A stretch of 64,000 nucleotides of DNA from UBA1672 sp050633505 (GTDB taxonomy: Bacteria; Pseudomonadota; Alphaproteobacteria; Micavibrionales; Micavibrionaceae). The notes beneath the pieces are model-generated. The model saw only the letters and a program-made list of their open reading frames with translations, made no database searches and had not been told where the DNA came from. The stretch's first letter is position 1. Each line of letters opens with the position of its first letter. The position numbers and the translations under genes were made by a program. Location of the stretch: the NCBI GenBank assembly GCA_050633505.1, contig JBOEGQ010000013.1, positions 252,540 through 316,539 on the forward strand, written 5' to 3'. Positions 7,973 to 17,340 of this stretch are shown in pieces.

Positions 7973-8908
7973 ATGAAGAATGCGGTTGAAATTAAAAATC
8001 TCAATAAAATATATAAAGCGTCGAAGCGTTATCCTGAAAAGGTGGCGTTACAGAATGTTGATCTGGAAATCCCGCGTGGCTCTATTTTTGCTTTGCTGGG
8101 GCCGAATGGCGCGGGAAAGTCGACGATGATTAACATCATGGCGGGGCTTGTCATGAAGACATCGGGCTGCGTTAATATCTGGGGATTTGATATTGATGTG
8201 AATGAACGCAACGCCAAAAGCTCTATTGGTGTGGTGCCCCAAGAGATTAATTTTGACCCGTATTTTACACCTCTTGAATCGCTAGAACTTCAGGCCGGAC
8301 TGTACGGTGTGGCCAAAGCAAAACGTCGATCTGCAGAAATTCTGGAGATGGTTGGGCTGGGTGATAAAAAAGATGCATATGTGCGCTCTCTTTCCGGTGG
8401 GATGAAACGTCGCTTGCTTATGGCCAAGGCAATGGTTCACAATCCGCCGATTTTGGTTTTGGATGAGCCGACCGCCGGTGTTGACATTGAACTCCGTAAA
8501 CAGCTTTGGGCGAATGTGAAGACGTTAAATGAACAAGGCGTTACCATTTTATTGACGACGCACTATTTAGAGGAAGCAGAAGAGCTTTGCGATCGTATTG
8601 CAATTATCAACCATGGTGAGGTTGTTGCATGTGAGGATAAAGATGTCATGCTTTCGCAGCTTGACTGTAAGGAAATTATATTCTTGCTGGATAGAGATAT
8701 CACTGAAGAGGTGGGTACATTGTCACGGTTTGCTACAAAAGTGGTGGGTGATAGGCATCTATCTGTCCATTATTCATCAAATGATCATGCTGTTGGTGAG
8801 ATTATCGAAGCGGTTCAAAATGCCGGCTATGGTATTGTTGATATCACAACAAATCAAAGTGACCTTGAGGATGTATTCTTGCAACTGACGGCAGGCACAC
8901 CTAGCTAG
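7973..8908 (+). CDS. ABC-2 type transporter ATP-binding protein (orphan)
   Basis: An ABC ATPase with Walker A GPNGAGKST, Q-loop VVPQEINFD, signature LSGGMKRR, Walker B ILVLDEPT and an H-loop in LLTTHYLEEAEELCDRI. It belongs to the YadG/CcmA-like group that drives ABC-2 type exporters. An in-frame ATG at 7949 would add eight residues (MKVSMVFI), but the ATG at 7973 starts the conserved part; neither has a clear ribosome site. No permease follows directly. The next unit has its own ATPase and permease, so this ATPase either works with a permease encoded elsewhere or is an alternative subunit for the downstream permease. The ~70-residue C-terminal tail is typical of the group. Confidence 0.9.
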   Translation: MKNAVEIKNLNKIYKASKRYPEKVALQNVDLEIPRGSIFALLGPNGAGKSTMINIMAGLVMKTSGCVNIWGFDIDVNERNAKSSIGVVPQEINFDPYFTPLESLELQAGLYGVAKAKRRSAEILEMVGLGDKKDAYVRSLSGGMKRRLLMAKAMVHNPPILVLDEPTAGVDIELRKQLWANVKTLNEQGVTILLTTHYLEEAEELCDRIAIINHGEVVACEDKDVMLSQLDCKEIIFLLDRDITEEVGTLSRFATKVVGDRHLSVHYSSNDHAVGEIIEAVQNAGYGIVDITTNQSDLEDVFLQLTAGTPS

Positions 8909-8923
8909 GCCATAGTTTTATAG

Positions 8924-8951
8924 TTGTTTTCATATTTATGTTCGTTATAAT
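8924..8951 (+). promoter_or_regulatory. candidate sigma70 promoter for the ABC gene pair
   Basis: TTGTTT (8924-8929) and a consensus TATAAT (8946-8951) are separated by 16 nt, 33 bp before the start at 8984. This suggests that the second ABC unit is transcribed separately from the first ATPase. Confidence 0.5.
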
Positions 8952-8983
8952 GCCTCTGTGTGTATTAGAGGTGCGAATTTACG

Positions 8984-9940
8984 ATGATTTCTGTTTCCAA
9001 TTTATCATTTGAGTATGATGGGAAAACTGTATTACATGACGTGTCTTTTGACATAGAGCAAGGCAGTGTTGTGGCGTTGGTTGGCCCTAATGGTGCAGGA
9101 AAAACGACGTTAATGCGTTGTTTGGCAGCTTTACATAGTCCAGTGAGTGGAGCAATTCGTGTTGACGGAATTGATGCCATTGAAAACCCGCGGGAGGTAC
9201 GGCGTCGTAGCGGATATCTATCTGATTTTTTCGGACTATATGATCGTTTGACTGTGAGGCAATGTCTGGTGCATATGGCGGGGTGTCAGTATGTTCCGCA
9301 GAAATATATTCAGTCCCGTGTTGATGAAGTTATCCGTTTGACAGGATTAAATGGTTATCGTGACGCTATGGCAGGGACATTGTCGCGTGGTTATCGTCAA
9401 CGTTTAGGGGTTGGGATGGCAATTATTCATAATCCTAAGTTCTTATTATTGGATGAACCGGCGTCGGGTATGGATCCTGAGGCGCGCATTGATTTGTCTT
9501 CGTTAATGCGTGATATTAATCAGGAGGGAGTGACGATTATTGTATCTTCGCATATTTTAGCTGAGCTGGAAGATTATTGCAGTGATATGTTGGTTATACG
9601 TGACGGATGTGTGCGTGAACATATGATACATCAGGGTGAGCAGGAAAATAAATCTTTGTCACTTTATGTGCGTTTATTGGAAGTCAGTGAAGATACTGTC
9701 GCATTTTTCGAAGGGCATGATAAGGTTTTAGATCTTTCACGTGCAGAAGATGCTGTTTATATTGCATTTAAGGGGGAGGAAAGCGATGTTCCCGAGTTCA
9801 TAAAGCAAGCTTTGAACTCTGGTATTTCGGCTCTTGGTTTTGAAGTAAAGAAGAAAAGCTTACAAAAAGTTTATATGGATCTAGCGCATGAAGATAGCAT
9901 GAAAAAGGGATACGATGAGAATGGGGGACGTGTCCAATGA
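8984..9940 (+). CDS. ABC-2 type transporter ATP-binding protein
   Basis: This 318-residue ABC ATPase has Walker A GPNGAGKTT, Walker B LLLDEPASGMDPEARIDL and an H-loop in IIVSSHILAELEDYC. Its signature reads LSRGYRQRLG in place of LSGGQ; this SRG variant is common among ATPases of ABC-2 exporters. About 90 C-terminal residues extend beyond the nucleotide-binding domain. The last four bases overlap the start of the permease gene (ATGA), so the two are translationally coupled. The cargo is unknown; ABC-2 systems usually export lipids, polymers, drugs or ions. Confidence 0.92.
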   Translation: MISVSNLSFEYDGKTVLHDVSFDIEQGSVVALVGPNGAGKTTLMRCLAALHSPVSGAIRVDGIDAIENPREVRRRSGYLSDFFGLYDRLTVRQCLVHMAGCQYVPQKYIQSRVDEVIRLTGLNGYRDAMAGTLSRGYRQRLGVGMAIIHNPKFLLLDEPASGMDPEARIDLSSLMRDINQEGVTIIVSSHILAELEDYCSDMLVIRDGCVREHMIHQGEQENKSLSLYVRLLEVSEDTVAFFEGHDKVLDLSRAEDAVYIAFKGEESDVPEFIKQALNSGISALGFEVKKKSLQKVYMDLAHEDSMKKGYDENGGRVQ

Positions 9941-11502
9941 ATATATTACTTCGTATTCTGGGGCCTGAGTTCCAGCGCAATACTTTGATGCGTTTTTCTC
10001 TTTTTAGTGTGCTTTTGATCCCTATTTTAATTGGTGTAGTTCTATGTATTTCCTATATGTCATATTTGGTGCACTATGATGCGCGTATGGCTATACGTGT
10101 GGTGCAAGGAACGCAGGAACTTTTTCATTCTGATCCACATTGGAGCTTGCGCTCTTTATTTGTTCTTTTACCGTTTTTATTTCTTATTTTATATCTGTTG
10201 GGCACTTATGAAGCAGCTTCTGCTTTTACGAGTGAAATTCGTAATAAAACATGGGATATGAAGAAGGTTTCCGCGATTACGCCATTGCATTTGGTTGTGG
10301 GCAAGTTATTCGGGGTCACTTCCTACGTTTGGTATGTGTCTACTTTATTACTGTGCGCCTGTCTTTATGCCTATGCGTATTATTTTGACGTTGTTTCTCT
10401 TCGGGAGAGTGAACTTCTTGGTACCGGGGTAAAGGATTATCCTGAATTTCGAGATATTTTATTGATGGCATGTGTGGTTATTGTTCCAGCATTCTTTGCG
10501 CATATTATTGCTCTATACGGTAGTTTATTGAATTTGCAGCGCGGTAAAATGGGCTCTATTCTTATCGTATTTGCAGCTTTATTTTTAGCGACATATCTTC
10601 ATACGCTGTTATCGAATTTGTTTCAGATTAAATATTACTCGGATGAAACCGATTTTTTGTATAATAACATGTCTGATATTGTGTGGTTTGGTATGACGTT
10701 TTCTCCGGCTTCCTTTTCTCTGGGCACCGTTGGGTATGTTATTACCTTTGTTTGTTTGGGGATATACCGTCTTGTACGCACGGAGTTGAATTTTAAAAGC
10801 TTTCCGTTTGTTTATCTCGGTTTTCTAATCAGTATATGTTTATACTTTTCCGGATTCTCTTCGCATTATTCTAGTGTGGCTATGCGGAATAATGTCATGG
10901 ATGGGGGCTCGCTGATTATGGGTTTTTATCTGTCTGCGTTTATTGTATTTGTGATGGCAAGTGCTCGTAGTATTTTGTCTTCGGCCGATAATATAGGGCT
11001 TTACCAGCGTTTCTTTATTAGCTTGTGTTTGAAGAATTTTAAACGCGCATTGGAAAATATACCGGTGTGGATGATCACTTTGCCGGTTTGTCTGGTGGTG
11101 TTGTGTTTGTGGAGCATTTCTGTTGAGGAATTAGAGTTAGGGGCATTATTTTTCGGCTTGTCCCTTGTGTTGTTTATGATTCGTGATGGTATTGTTCAAC
11201 ATCTTCTTATGTTGGGAAATAAAACCGGACGCGGTGGCGTAAAGCTCGCAGTTTATTATTTGTTTGCCTATTTTATCTTGCCTCTTTTGGTCGGGTATGC
11301 CGTTCAAATTTTCGGAAGTAAGCAGATTACTTGGAGCAATCTTGCTAATGATCATCATTGGGTTCATTATGTCTTGGGGACGTTTTATCCTAATTCTGTA
11401 GAGCGCCCGGATGCGGCTTTGTTACCTGTATTTATACAAATTCTGGGGCTTTCTGTTTTATTGTGGCGGAAGGTTCGTGTTTCTTATATTACCGAAGCGT
11501 GA
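9937..11502 (+). CDS. ABC-2 type transporter permease
   Basis: A 521-residue membrane protein that overlaps the ATPase gene by 4 bp. It has about 12 hydrophobic segments in two halves. Each half starts with a helix, a polar loop and a second helix, like a duplicated ABC-2 permease. In the first half, a segment after the second helix (EAASAFTSEIRNKTWDMKKVSAITPLHLVVGKLFG) has the form of the coupling region seen in ABC-2 permeases. In length and layout it resembles large bacteriocin/antibiotic-type exporters, but nothing shows the substrate. It ends 53 bp before tRNA-Arg. Confidence 0.85.
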   Translation: MNILLRILGPEFQRNTLMRFSLFSVLLIPILIGVVLCISYMSYLVHYDARMAIRVVQGTQELFHSDPHWSLRSLFVLLPFLFLILYLLGTYEAASAFTSEIRNKTWDMKKVSAITPLHLVVGKLFGVTSYVWYVSTLLLCACLYAYAYYFDVVSLRESELLGTGVKDYPEFRDILLMACVVIVPAFFAHIIALYGSLLNLQRGKMGSILIVFAALFLATYLHTLLSNLFQIKYYSDETDFLYNNMSDIVWFGMTFSPASFSLGTVGYVITFVCLGIYRLVRTELNFKSFPFVYLGFLISICLYFSGFSSHYSSVAMRNNVMDGGSLIMGFYLSAFIVFVMASARSILSSADNIGLYQRFFISLCLKNFKRALENIPVWMITLPVCLVVLCLWSISVEELELGALFFGLSLVLFMIRDGIVQHLLMLGNKTGRGGVKLAVYYLFAYFILPLLVGYAVQIFGSKQITWSNLANDHHWVHYVLGTFYPNSVERPDAALLPVFIQILGLSVLLWRKVRVSYITEA

Positions 11503-11555
11503 AGATGTGTTTTGGCTTGCGAATATATAAGGCATGATGCTACAACGAGGCATTA

Positions 11556-11631
11556 GCGCCCGTAGCTCAGGGGATAGAGCACTGGTTTCCGGAGCCAGGG
11601 GCCGCAGGTTCGAATCCTGCCGGGCGCGCCA
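11556..11631 (+). tRNA. tRNA-Arg (anticodon CCG)
   Basis: The cloverleaf is complete: acceptor GCGCCCG/CGGGCGC, D-arm GCTC...GAGC, anticodon stem CTGGT/GCCAG with loop TTCCGGA (anticodon CCG), T-arm GCAGG/CCTGC with TTCGAAT loop, and an encoded GCCA end. A TATATAAG box lies about 26 bp upstream. Its 3' part is the junction with a serine-recombinase remnant, which marks it as an integration target. Confidence 0.97.
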
Positions 11632-12502
11632 TATCTTTCAAACCACCCCGAAAATCGCCTAAAGCCCTTATGGGCTGGGCGATTGGGGCGGTTCGAAACC
11701 CATCATTTCGGTCATACGGCAACCTGTCGGCAAAGGCCAGTTTCAGCAACGTACGCTTATCTTCCAATCGCTCCGAAAGCCAGAGTTTATGCGGGTTTTT
11801 CAAGAATTCAAAAGCGGTTCGAAATGCTTTGTCGAAGCATGGTAACGTGGCATCAGAAGTTGCGAATTTCTCGCTCAAAATGATCTTTTGTTGCTCCAAC
11901 TTCTCCAGTTTTTTCTCATAAGCCGTAATCAGCGTCCCGTTTTCCGCCTCCATAATCCGGTCAAGCAACTGCTCCACCTGCTTATCGACTTTACGCATTT
12001 CCGCCTCAATCGCTTTACCATCCTGCTGGCGCATACTCACGCGGCGTTCCCACAGATCCCGAAAGATCTTTAGGCTCAACTTGAACAAAGCGTCAGAGGG
12101 CTTGAGATCCTTCACAATTCCTTCAAACTCCGCCTCGACCTTTTCCTTGCGGGTGGACTTGCGGTAATCCTTACAGTCCTTTTGAAAGCACATGTAGTAG
12201 CCGTAATGCGCACTACGCCCCTTCGCCCAGTATCCGGTCATAGACCCGCCACAACAGCCACAGGTGACGAATCCGCGTAAATGTTGCGCTAAAAGGAGCG
12301 GCAATTCTTCTTGTGCATTTGTGGCCTGTTCAACACCGTACCAAAATCGAAAATATTCTTGCGGGGATAAGCTGACCCCATCACGGTTAAAGAGATCAGG
12401 GGGAAGTTGGGCATGCGTTAAAGCCAAGGCTGGGTCTATTCCCATATTTTGTAAGAAAAGTTTCCAATTGGGTGAAACCAAAAACCTTTTAGCATGTTTC
12501 AT
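11567..12502 (-). pseudogene. chimera: AraC-type regulator N-terminus fused to serine-recombinase C-terminus
   Basis: This 311-codon frame joins pieces of two unrelated genes. Residues 1-75 resemble the N-terminal ligand-binding domain of AraC/OruR-type regulators (GVSLSPQEYFRFWYGVEQAT). From residue ~76 (about nt 12278) it becomes the zinc-ribbon and coiled-coil end of a large serine recombinase: FVTCGCCGGSMTG with a second Cys pair in CFQKDCKDYRKS, then QVEQLLDRIMEAE and LKLAFADRLPY. The catalytic resolvase domain and the AraC helix-turn-helix are both absent. The last ~20 codons (ARPAGFEPAAPGSGNQ) are antisense to tRNA-Arg, so the frame ends inside the tRNA. This is best explained as a deletion scar of an element integrated at the tRNA. 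Expression as a protein is possible but unlikely to be useful. Confidence 0.85.
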
Positions 12503-12534
12503 GATATGGCCTTTTTTTATAGGTTTTGCCTTTT

Positions 12535-13320
12535 CTACGCTGTTTTCGTGTGGAATTTTGACACCATGTTCAAAATAGTTTTACGTGGTAAAAACGGTAT
12601 AATCCAGCCGAGCATAAATCTGAGCTGTGGTTCATTTATAGCAATTAAATCACCACGTTCCATGGCTTTATATCCGCATTCGGCAACGGATTTTGCAGAT
12701 TTTGCAGTTTTCCATGCATCAAGGCCCTCTAAATCACCAGCTTTAATGAAGTCCGTTGCGACGGCGCCGGGGCATAATGCGGTTGCTGTTATATTCAACT
12801 TTGCCGTTTCCCATGCAATGGCTTGTGTGAATGAGGTCACATAGGCTTTGGTTGCGAAATAGACGGCCTGTAATGGCCCGGGGATAAAGGAGGCGGTTGA
12901 TGAAACGTTTAAGATCTTGCCTTGTTTGCGCTTTACCATGCCTTTGAGGTAAAGGTGAGTCAGGTTGGTAAGTGTTACCATGTTGACCTGCATCATGGCT
13001 TGATCTGCGGCCAAGTCACGTTCATGGAATAATCCGTGTCCACCAAATCCGGCATTATTGATAAGAGTATCGATAACAAGCCCGAGTTTCTCGGTTTTAT
13101 CAAAAATACGTTTAGCTGATTTTGGTTCTGATAGGTCCTCTGCAATTACCGTTGCTGAAATGTTATGTTTTTTTTCAAGTTCACTTTTTAGTGCTTCTAA
13201 TTTGTCTAACGATCGGGCAACCAGAACGATATCACCACCTTTTTGGGCGTGGATGCGTGCCAGTTCCATACCTATACCGCCCGAAGCGCCTGTTATGAGT
13301 GCGGTGTTTGTCATTGTCAC
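12535..13320 (-). CDS. short-chain dehydrogenase/reductase (SDR)
   Basis: A 261-residue classical SDR with the Rossmann motif TGASGGIGMELA (residues ~10-20), NNAGFGG near residue 90, catalytic Ser in NVSSTASF and the YxxxK pair in YFATKAYVTS. The C-terminus (CPGAVATDF) is intact. It most resembles the DltE-like SDRs of unclear substrate. It lies between the AraC-type regulator fragment and a second, broken SDR on the same strand. These three may once have formed a regulator plus two-oxidoreductase cluster. Confidence 0.92.
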   Translation of the reverse strand: MTMTNTALITGASGGIGMELARIHAQKGGDIVLVARSLDKLEALKSELEKKHNISATVIAEDLSEPKSAKRIFDKTEKLGLVIDTLINNAGFGGHGLFHERDLAADQAMMQVNMVTLTNLTHLYLKGMVKRKQGKILNVSSTASFIPGPLQAVYFATKAYVTSFTQAIAWETAKLNITATALCPGAVATDFIKAGDLEGLDAWKTAKSAKSVAECGYKAMERGDLIAINEPQLRFMLGWIIPFLPRKTILNMVSKFHTKTA

Positions 13321-13344
13321 TGTCCTTTCAAAATGTGAGGGTGG

Positions 13345-14125
13345 CTATTTTAATATACTCATAATGGCGCGGTCATATATACGGTCACCAAACCATTTGC
13401 GGATAAATAATAATGTAAATGCATATTTTCCGCCTGCATATCTCGTTTTAGGTTTTTTAGATCTGACTGCTTTTAAAACGAGCTTTGTGATCACACTAGG
13501 CGGAGAGCTTGACCCTGCTTTATACTCTCTTTCTAATGCATTGACTAATGCGTTCACAATCGGTGCATATGGGCCATGGCCTGATCGCTCAATCATTGGT
13601 GTAATCATAACATCTCCGAACTCAGTTACAATCGCACCGGGTTCGATGACCACTACATCAATTCCAAATGACGACAGTTCCAGGCGCAGGCAATCTGACC
13701 ATCCCTCTAATGCATGCTTTGTTCCTTGATACCACGCTGCCATTGGGGAATATATCTTACCGCCAAAATGGAATGATCTTTTGCGTTAAGCGAGCCAGAC
13801 CAAATAGGTTAACTTCAAATTGATAACGTGCATCTTCTAATGTGGTTTCTTCAACAGAGCCAAACATGCCAAATCCGGCATTATTGATAAGAACATCAAT
13901 GCGTCCGTGATCTTTCTGAATTGTATCAATGACTGTTTTGACATCTTCTTCCTTTGTGATGTCCATTTTCAACGGGATAGCTCCGAGGCCTTTTAGATCA
14001 TTCATATTCTCAATACGGCGGGCAACTGTATATACAATCATTCCTTCTTTAAGTAGTGCTTTGGCAAAATCTTTGCCCATTCCTGATGATGCGCCGGTTA
14101 CGAGTGCAATTTTGGTGTGAGGCAT
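13345..14125 (-). pseudogene. SDR disrupted by an internal deletion and frameshift
   Basis: Two frames make one SDR. 14125-13757 gives the N-terminal half (VTGASSGMGKDFA, NNAGFGMFG, ending RLTQKIIPFWR-stop). 13743-13345 gives the C-terminal half with the YxxxK pair (WYQGTKHALEGWSD) and EPGAIVTEF. Reading back from the C-terminal frame gives GGKIYSPMAAWY, the normal continuation after the catalytic-Ser strand. The piece between KIIP and GGKIYSP, about 15 residues including the catalytic Ser strand, is missing and the frame shifts. The lesion is therefore a deletion of some 45-50 bp not divisible by three, near 13765-13770. The product would be inactive. Confidence 0.88.
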
Positions 14126-14462
14126 AATAATCTCCTAACGAATAAATCTTGATATAAGATTATTTTACGCAATCAAATGACGACATGCACTGGCGAAATG
14201 TGCCGTTGATCTATCAATTTGCGCCAACTTTTGTAATCGATCCGGTGTTTATCCGGTTATTCAGGGTATGCTTTAAAGGCAGTTGAATGACATAATTTCG
14301 AAGAAGGGAAGGCTGCTTTTCTTAAATTCCATTCACTTTCTGCATGGCTTAAATGTTGATATTGCAACGATATATGGCGCTTTTTTTCTTGTAGTTTTAT
14401 GAAATGGGCGTATATGTTGCGTGACTTTTACTTTTAAAAGTTATGTATAATAAATCGGTGCG
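14126..14462. other. intergenic region with promoter-like box
   Basis: The 337 bp between the broken SDR and the divergent transporter gene contain no convincing gene. A TATAAT at 14446-14451, preceded by an AT-rich palindrome CTTTTAAAAG, lies only ~12 bp before the GTG at 14463. If it is used, the transporter mRNA would have a very short leader. Confidence 0.5.
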
Positions 14463-16139
14463 GTGATTGATATGGAAGTTGACGTTTATGAGCTTTTGAA
14501 AAGTGATGAAGTCCTTGTTATTTTTACGGTAATTAGTGTTGGCTACATTATTGGGAAAATTAATTTCTTTGGCATACAGCTTGGCAATGTAACCGGTGTT
14601 TTGATCGCCGGTTTATTTTTCGGGGCATGGGGATTTACCAGTAATCCGGTCACGGCAACATTTGGTTTTACGATCTTTATTTTTTGTGTTGGACTTCAGG
14701 CTGGGCCAAGCTTTTTCAGTGCGTTTGCATCGGATGGTGCGCGGTATTTGGGGTTATCAATTATCGTCGCACTCACTGCGGTTTTGATGTGTTTTTTATT
14801 CGCGCATCTTTTCGAAATGGAGCAGGGCTTTGCTGCCGGAATGTTGGCGGGTGCGTTAACCAGTACCCCGACATTGGTCGGTGCGCAAGATGCGGTCAAT
14901 AGTGGATTAGTCGTCCTGCCCGAAGGGTTTTCTTCGGAGGATGCGATTAAGAATATCAGTGTGGCTTATTCCCTGACGTATTTATTCGGGATTGGTGGGC
15001 TGATGTTTATTATTAAATATATTCCTATTTTATTTCGGGTTGATTTGCCGGCAGAAGCGCGGAAGATCAGTACCACAAAGTCTCAGAGCAAGCAGGGAAT
15101 TGATGAATATCATCTGCCAATGGTGCGTACCTATTTGATTGAAAGCCCAAAAATGATTGGGAAAAGTATTCGCCAAATTCAAGATTCAACACAGCAATAT
15201 TTTACAGTTTTGGGAATACGTAGAAATGGCCGGTTGATTGAGGTAAAGGGTGATACTCTTCTAGAGGAAGGCGATGTCATTTCGGTTATTGCATCTGTTG
15301 CACAACATAGTATTGCGAAGGCCAAAGAGATCGCTGAAGTTTTCGACCGAGAGCTTTTGAATTACCGTATCAGAACCAAGGAAATCACGATTACGAGTTC
15401 TGACTACATTGGTAAAAATGTTGAAGACCTTATGCTGTCTGCGAAATATGGGTGCTATGTCATTGGTATGCTGCGCGCGGGGATTGAGTTGCCTGTTGAT
15501 GCAAACACAGTATTGCAAAAAGGTGATAAGCTTGAAGTTATCGGAGAAGAAAACCTTATTAATGAGGTGAGTGAGCGTCTGGGAAGTATCGAAGCCGATG
15601 TTGAAAAAACAGATCTTCTCACAATGTGTTTGGGGGTTGCCCTTGGCTTGATGGTTGGAACAATTGTCATGAAGTTTGGCCAAATCTCTGTTGGATTGGG
15701 AAGTGCAGGAGGGCTATTGATGGTCGGGATATTAATCGGCTTCTTGCGCTCTGTTTATCCGACATTTGGTGTATTTCCACGCGCGGCCAGGAACTTAATG
15801 ATGGATTTGGGGATTGTGTTGTTCATGTCCTCTATTGGCCTGAATGCAGGGAGTAAAGTGTTTGAGGCGTTAACTTCTGTCGGTCCTATTCTTGTGTTAT
15901 CAGGGATATCGATTACCGTTGTTCCTGTTCTTGTCGCGTTTATCATCGGGAAATATATTATGAAGATGAATGATGCGTTATTACTTGGCGCGATTACGGG
16001 GGCGATGACTTCAACGCCATCTCTTAACCTTGTTACGGACGCGGCGAAAAGTCAGGTTCCTGCGCTGGGTTATGCCGGTAGTTATACCTTTGCAAACGTG
16101 ATACTGACCTTTGCAGGTGCCATTTTGATGTTGTTATAG
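14463..16139 (+). CDS. AspT/YidE-family transporter with two RCK_C domains
   Basis: This 558-residue protein has the layout of the aspartate-alanine exchanger / YidE-YbjL family. Five N-terminal membrane helices include the repeat ALTSTPTLVGAQDA (~residues 137-150). Two cytosolic TrkA-C-like RCK_C domains lie at ~215-300 and ~305-385 (ESPKMIGKSIRQIQ; SDYIGKNVEDLML), then five more helices with the matching repeat AITGAMTSTPSLNLVTDAAKS (~520-540). The inverted GAxTSTPxL repeats are the family hallmark. Members exchange carboxylates or act as unidentified anion transporters; the substrate here is unknown. The frame opens with GTG; an ATG three codons later at 14472 is an equally good start. Confidence 0.88.
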   Translation: MIDMEVDVYELLKSDEVLVIFTVISVGYIIGKINFFGIQLGNVTGVLIAGLFFGAWGFTSNPVTATFGFTIFIFCVGLQAGPSFFSAFASDGARYLGLSIIVALTAVLMCFLFAHLFEMEQGFAAGMLAGALTSTPTLVGAQDAVNSGLVVLPEGFSSEDAIKNISVAYSLTYLFGIGGLMFIIKYIPILFRVDLPAEARKISTTKSQSKQGIDEYHLPMVRTYLIESPKMIGKSIRQIQDSTQQYFTVLGIRRNGRLIEVKGDTLLEEGDVISVIASVAQHSIAKAKEIAEVFDRELLNYRIRTKEITITSSDYIGKNVEDLMLSAKYGCYVIGMLRAGIELPVDANTVLQKGDKLEVIGEENLINEVSERLGSIEADVEKTDLLTMCLGVALGLMVGTIVMKFGQISVGLGSAGGLLMVGILIGFLRSVYPTFGVFPRAARNLMMDLGIVLFMSSIGLNAGSKVFEALTSVGPILVLSGISITVVPVLVAFIIGKYIMKMNDALLLGAITGAMTSTPSLNLVTDAAKSQVPALGYAGSYTFANVILTFAGAILMLL

Positions 16140-16233
16140 GCGTGTTGTCTCTCTTTTTTCTCTCTATGAATTTAGATCGTGAGACTGTATAGAAAGAGTG
16201 GTACAGCCTTTTGTGACAAGATAATGGTGTTAA

Positions 16234-17262
16234 GTGGATCTGTCTTATATACGTATGCCTTCTGCGCAAAAACATGCGGCGTTATTATCTTATGCCGCGC
16301 AAGACCCTTTTTTTGAAAAAGTTCTGAATGATCTGGGCGATTTCGGGCATGAAGTGTCTTTTTCTTTTTGGGGGGGGGCAGGTGCCTATATACCCTTTGC
16401 GGTGCAAACAGAGGCCTTGGATACCCCGACTAAGCAAGCCCAGTTTTACCAAGGGTTTTGGAAAATTACTGAAAGCGGGCAGTTTAAGGCGCGCTTTCGT
16501 CTGTCTTCCTTGATGGGGGTGCATGGTAATGCACATTCCTTTTTGCATGAGCTTATGCATTTTTATCAAGATATGTACGGGCTTTATCTTCTTCCTATTC
16601 AAGAAGAGGGGGCTTTCCCTGTTATTTTGGACGCGTATAGCGATATTGTCGCAATATTGTTTTGTGAGGCATATGCACAGGTCGAGGCAATACGCGCCTC
16701 TTGGCGTTTGTTGCAAAGTGGAAATGATCTCGGTTGGCGCGGGGCACTCTCTTCACCGGATTGGGCAGGTATGGCCAAGGTATATGAACAAGATTTACAA
16801 AGTGGGATGGCAGAAGAAGAGGCTGCCTCGCAGGCATTACGATATTGGTATCAGGGAAAGCACCGCCATTTTTATGAACGACATGCATTACAGGCCTATG
16901 AACAGAATTTCAGACGTTACGGCAAAGAGTTAGGGGCAAATAAAACGAATGATGTGTCCCAGTTTCAACGTAGTCTTAAAATTCCAATGTTGCTTGCCCG
17001 TTTACCGCAAGACGATGTTCCTGCCTATTTGAAGAAGACTGATTGGGGTGACCCGCTATTCACAGACATTCAGAATCCGAAAGTACGAAAGAAATTATTG
17101 GTTTTGGAAGGACAACACGGTCAGGCAGATAGCGATAATATCCAAGATATAAAATGCGGAACGCCTGCCTATATCTGGCATCGTTTGCGTATGGATGCCC
17201 AAAATAATGCGGATGTTCCACCAATGGATATGCAGAGTATCCTGAAGTCACAAGGGCAATAG
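16234..17262 (+). CDS. putative HExxH metallopeptidase-like protein
   Basis: A 342-residue soluble protein with no signal peptide. A zinc-peptidase-type helix HELMHFYQDMYG occurs around residue 105, followed ~30 residues later by DAYSDIVAILFCEAYAQVEA, which offers an acidic third ligand as in gluzincin-like proteins. The rest (SLMGVHGNAHSF before the motif; ALRYWYQGKHRHFYERHALQAYEQNF after it) suggests an all-helical fold. It resembles the putative metallopeptidase family annotated as DUF6782, but I cannot confirm that assignment. The start is GTG at 16234; an ATG at 16255 would remove seven residues. It is probably co-transcribed with the small gene that follows. Confidence 0.7.
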   Translation: MDLSYIRMPSAQKHAALLSYAAQDPFFEKVLNDLGDFGHEVSFSFWGGAGAYIPFAVQTEALDTPTKQAQFYQGFWKITESGQFKARFRLSSLMGVHGNAHSFLHELMHFYQDMYGLYLLPIQEEGAFPVILDAYSDIVAILFCEAYAQVEAIRASWRLLQSGNDLGWRGALSSPDWAGMAKVYEQDLQSGMAEEEAASQALRYWYQGKHRHFYERHALQAYEQNFRRYGKELGANKTNDVSQFQRSLKIPMLLARLPQDDVPAYLKKTDWGDPLFTDIQNPKVRKKLLVLEGQHGQADSDNIQDIKCGTPAYIWHRLRMDAQNNADVPPMDMQSILKSQGQ

Positions 17263-17340
17263 AGAGGCCTTCTCAATATTGACAGGTTAAGCCATTGTCG
17301 TCATTCTTATATTGAAGCTGGCGAACAGGAGGTTGCGCTT

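Noticed and set aside
13058..13729. 223-codon plus-strand frame across the two SDR genes
   Set aside because: It lies antisense to clear SDR coding sequence and spans the gap between two genes. It has no recognisable domain.
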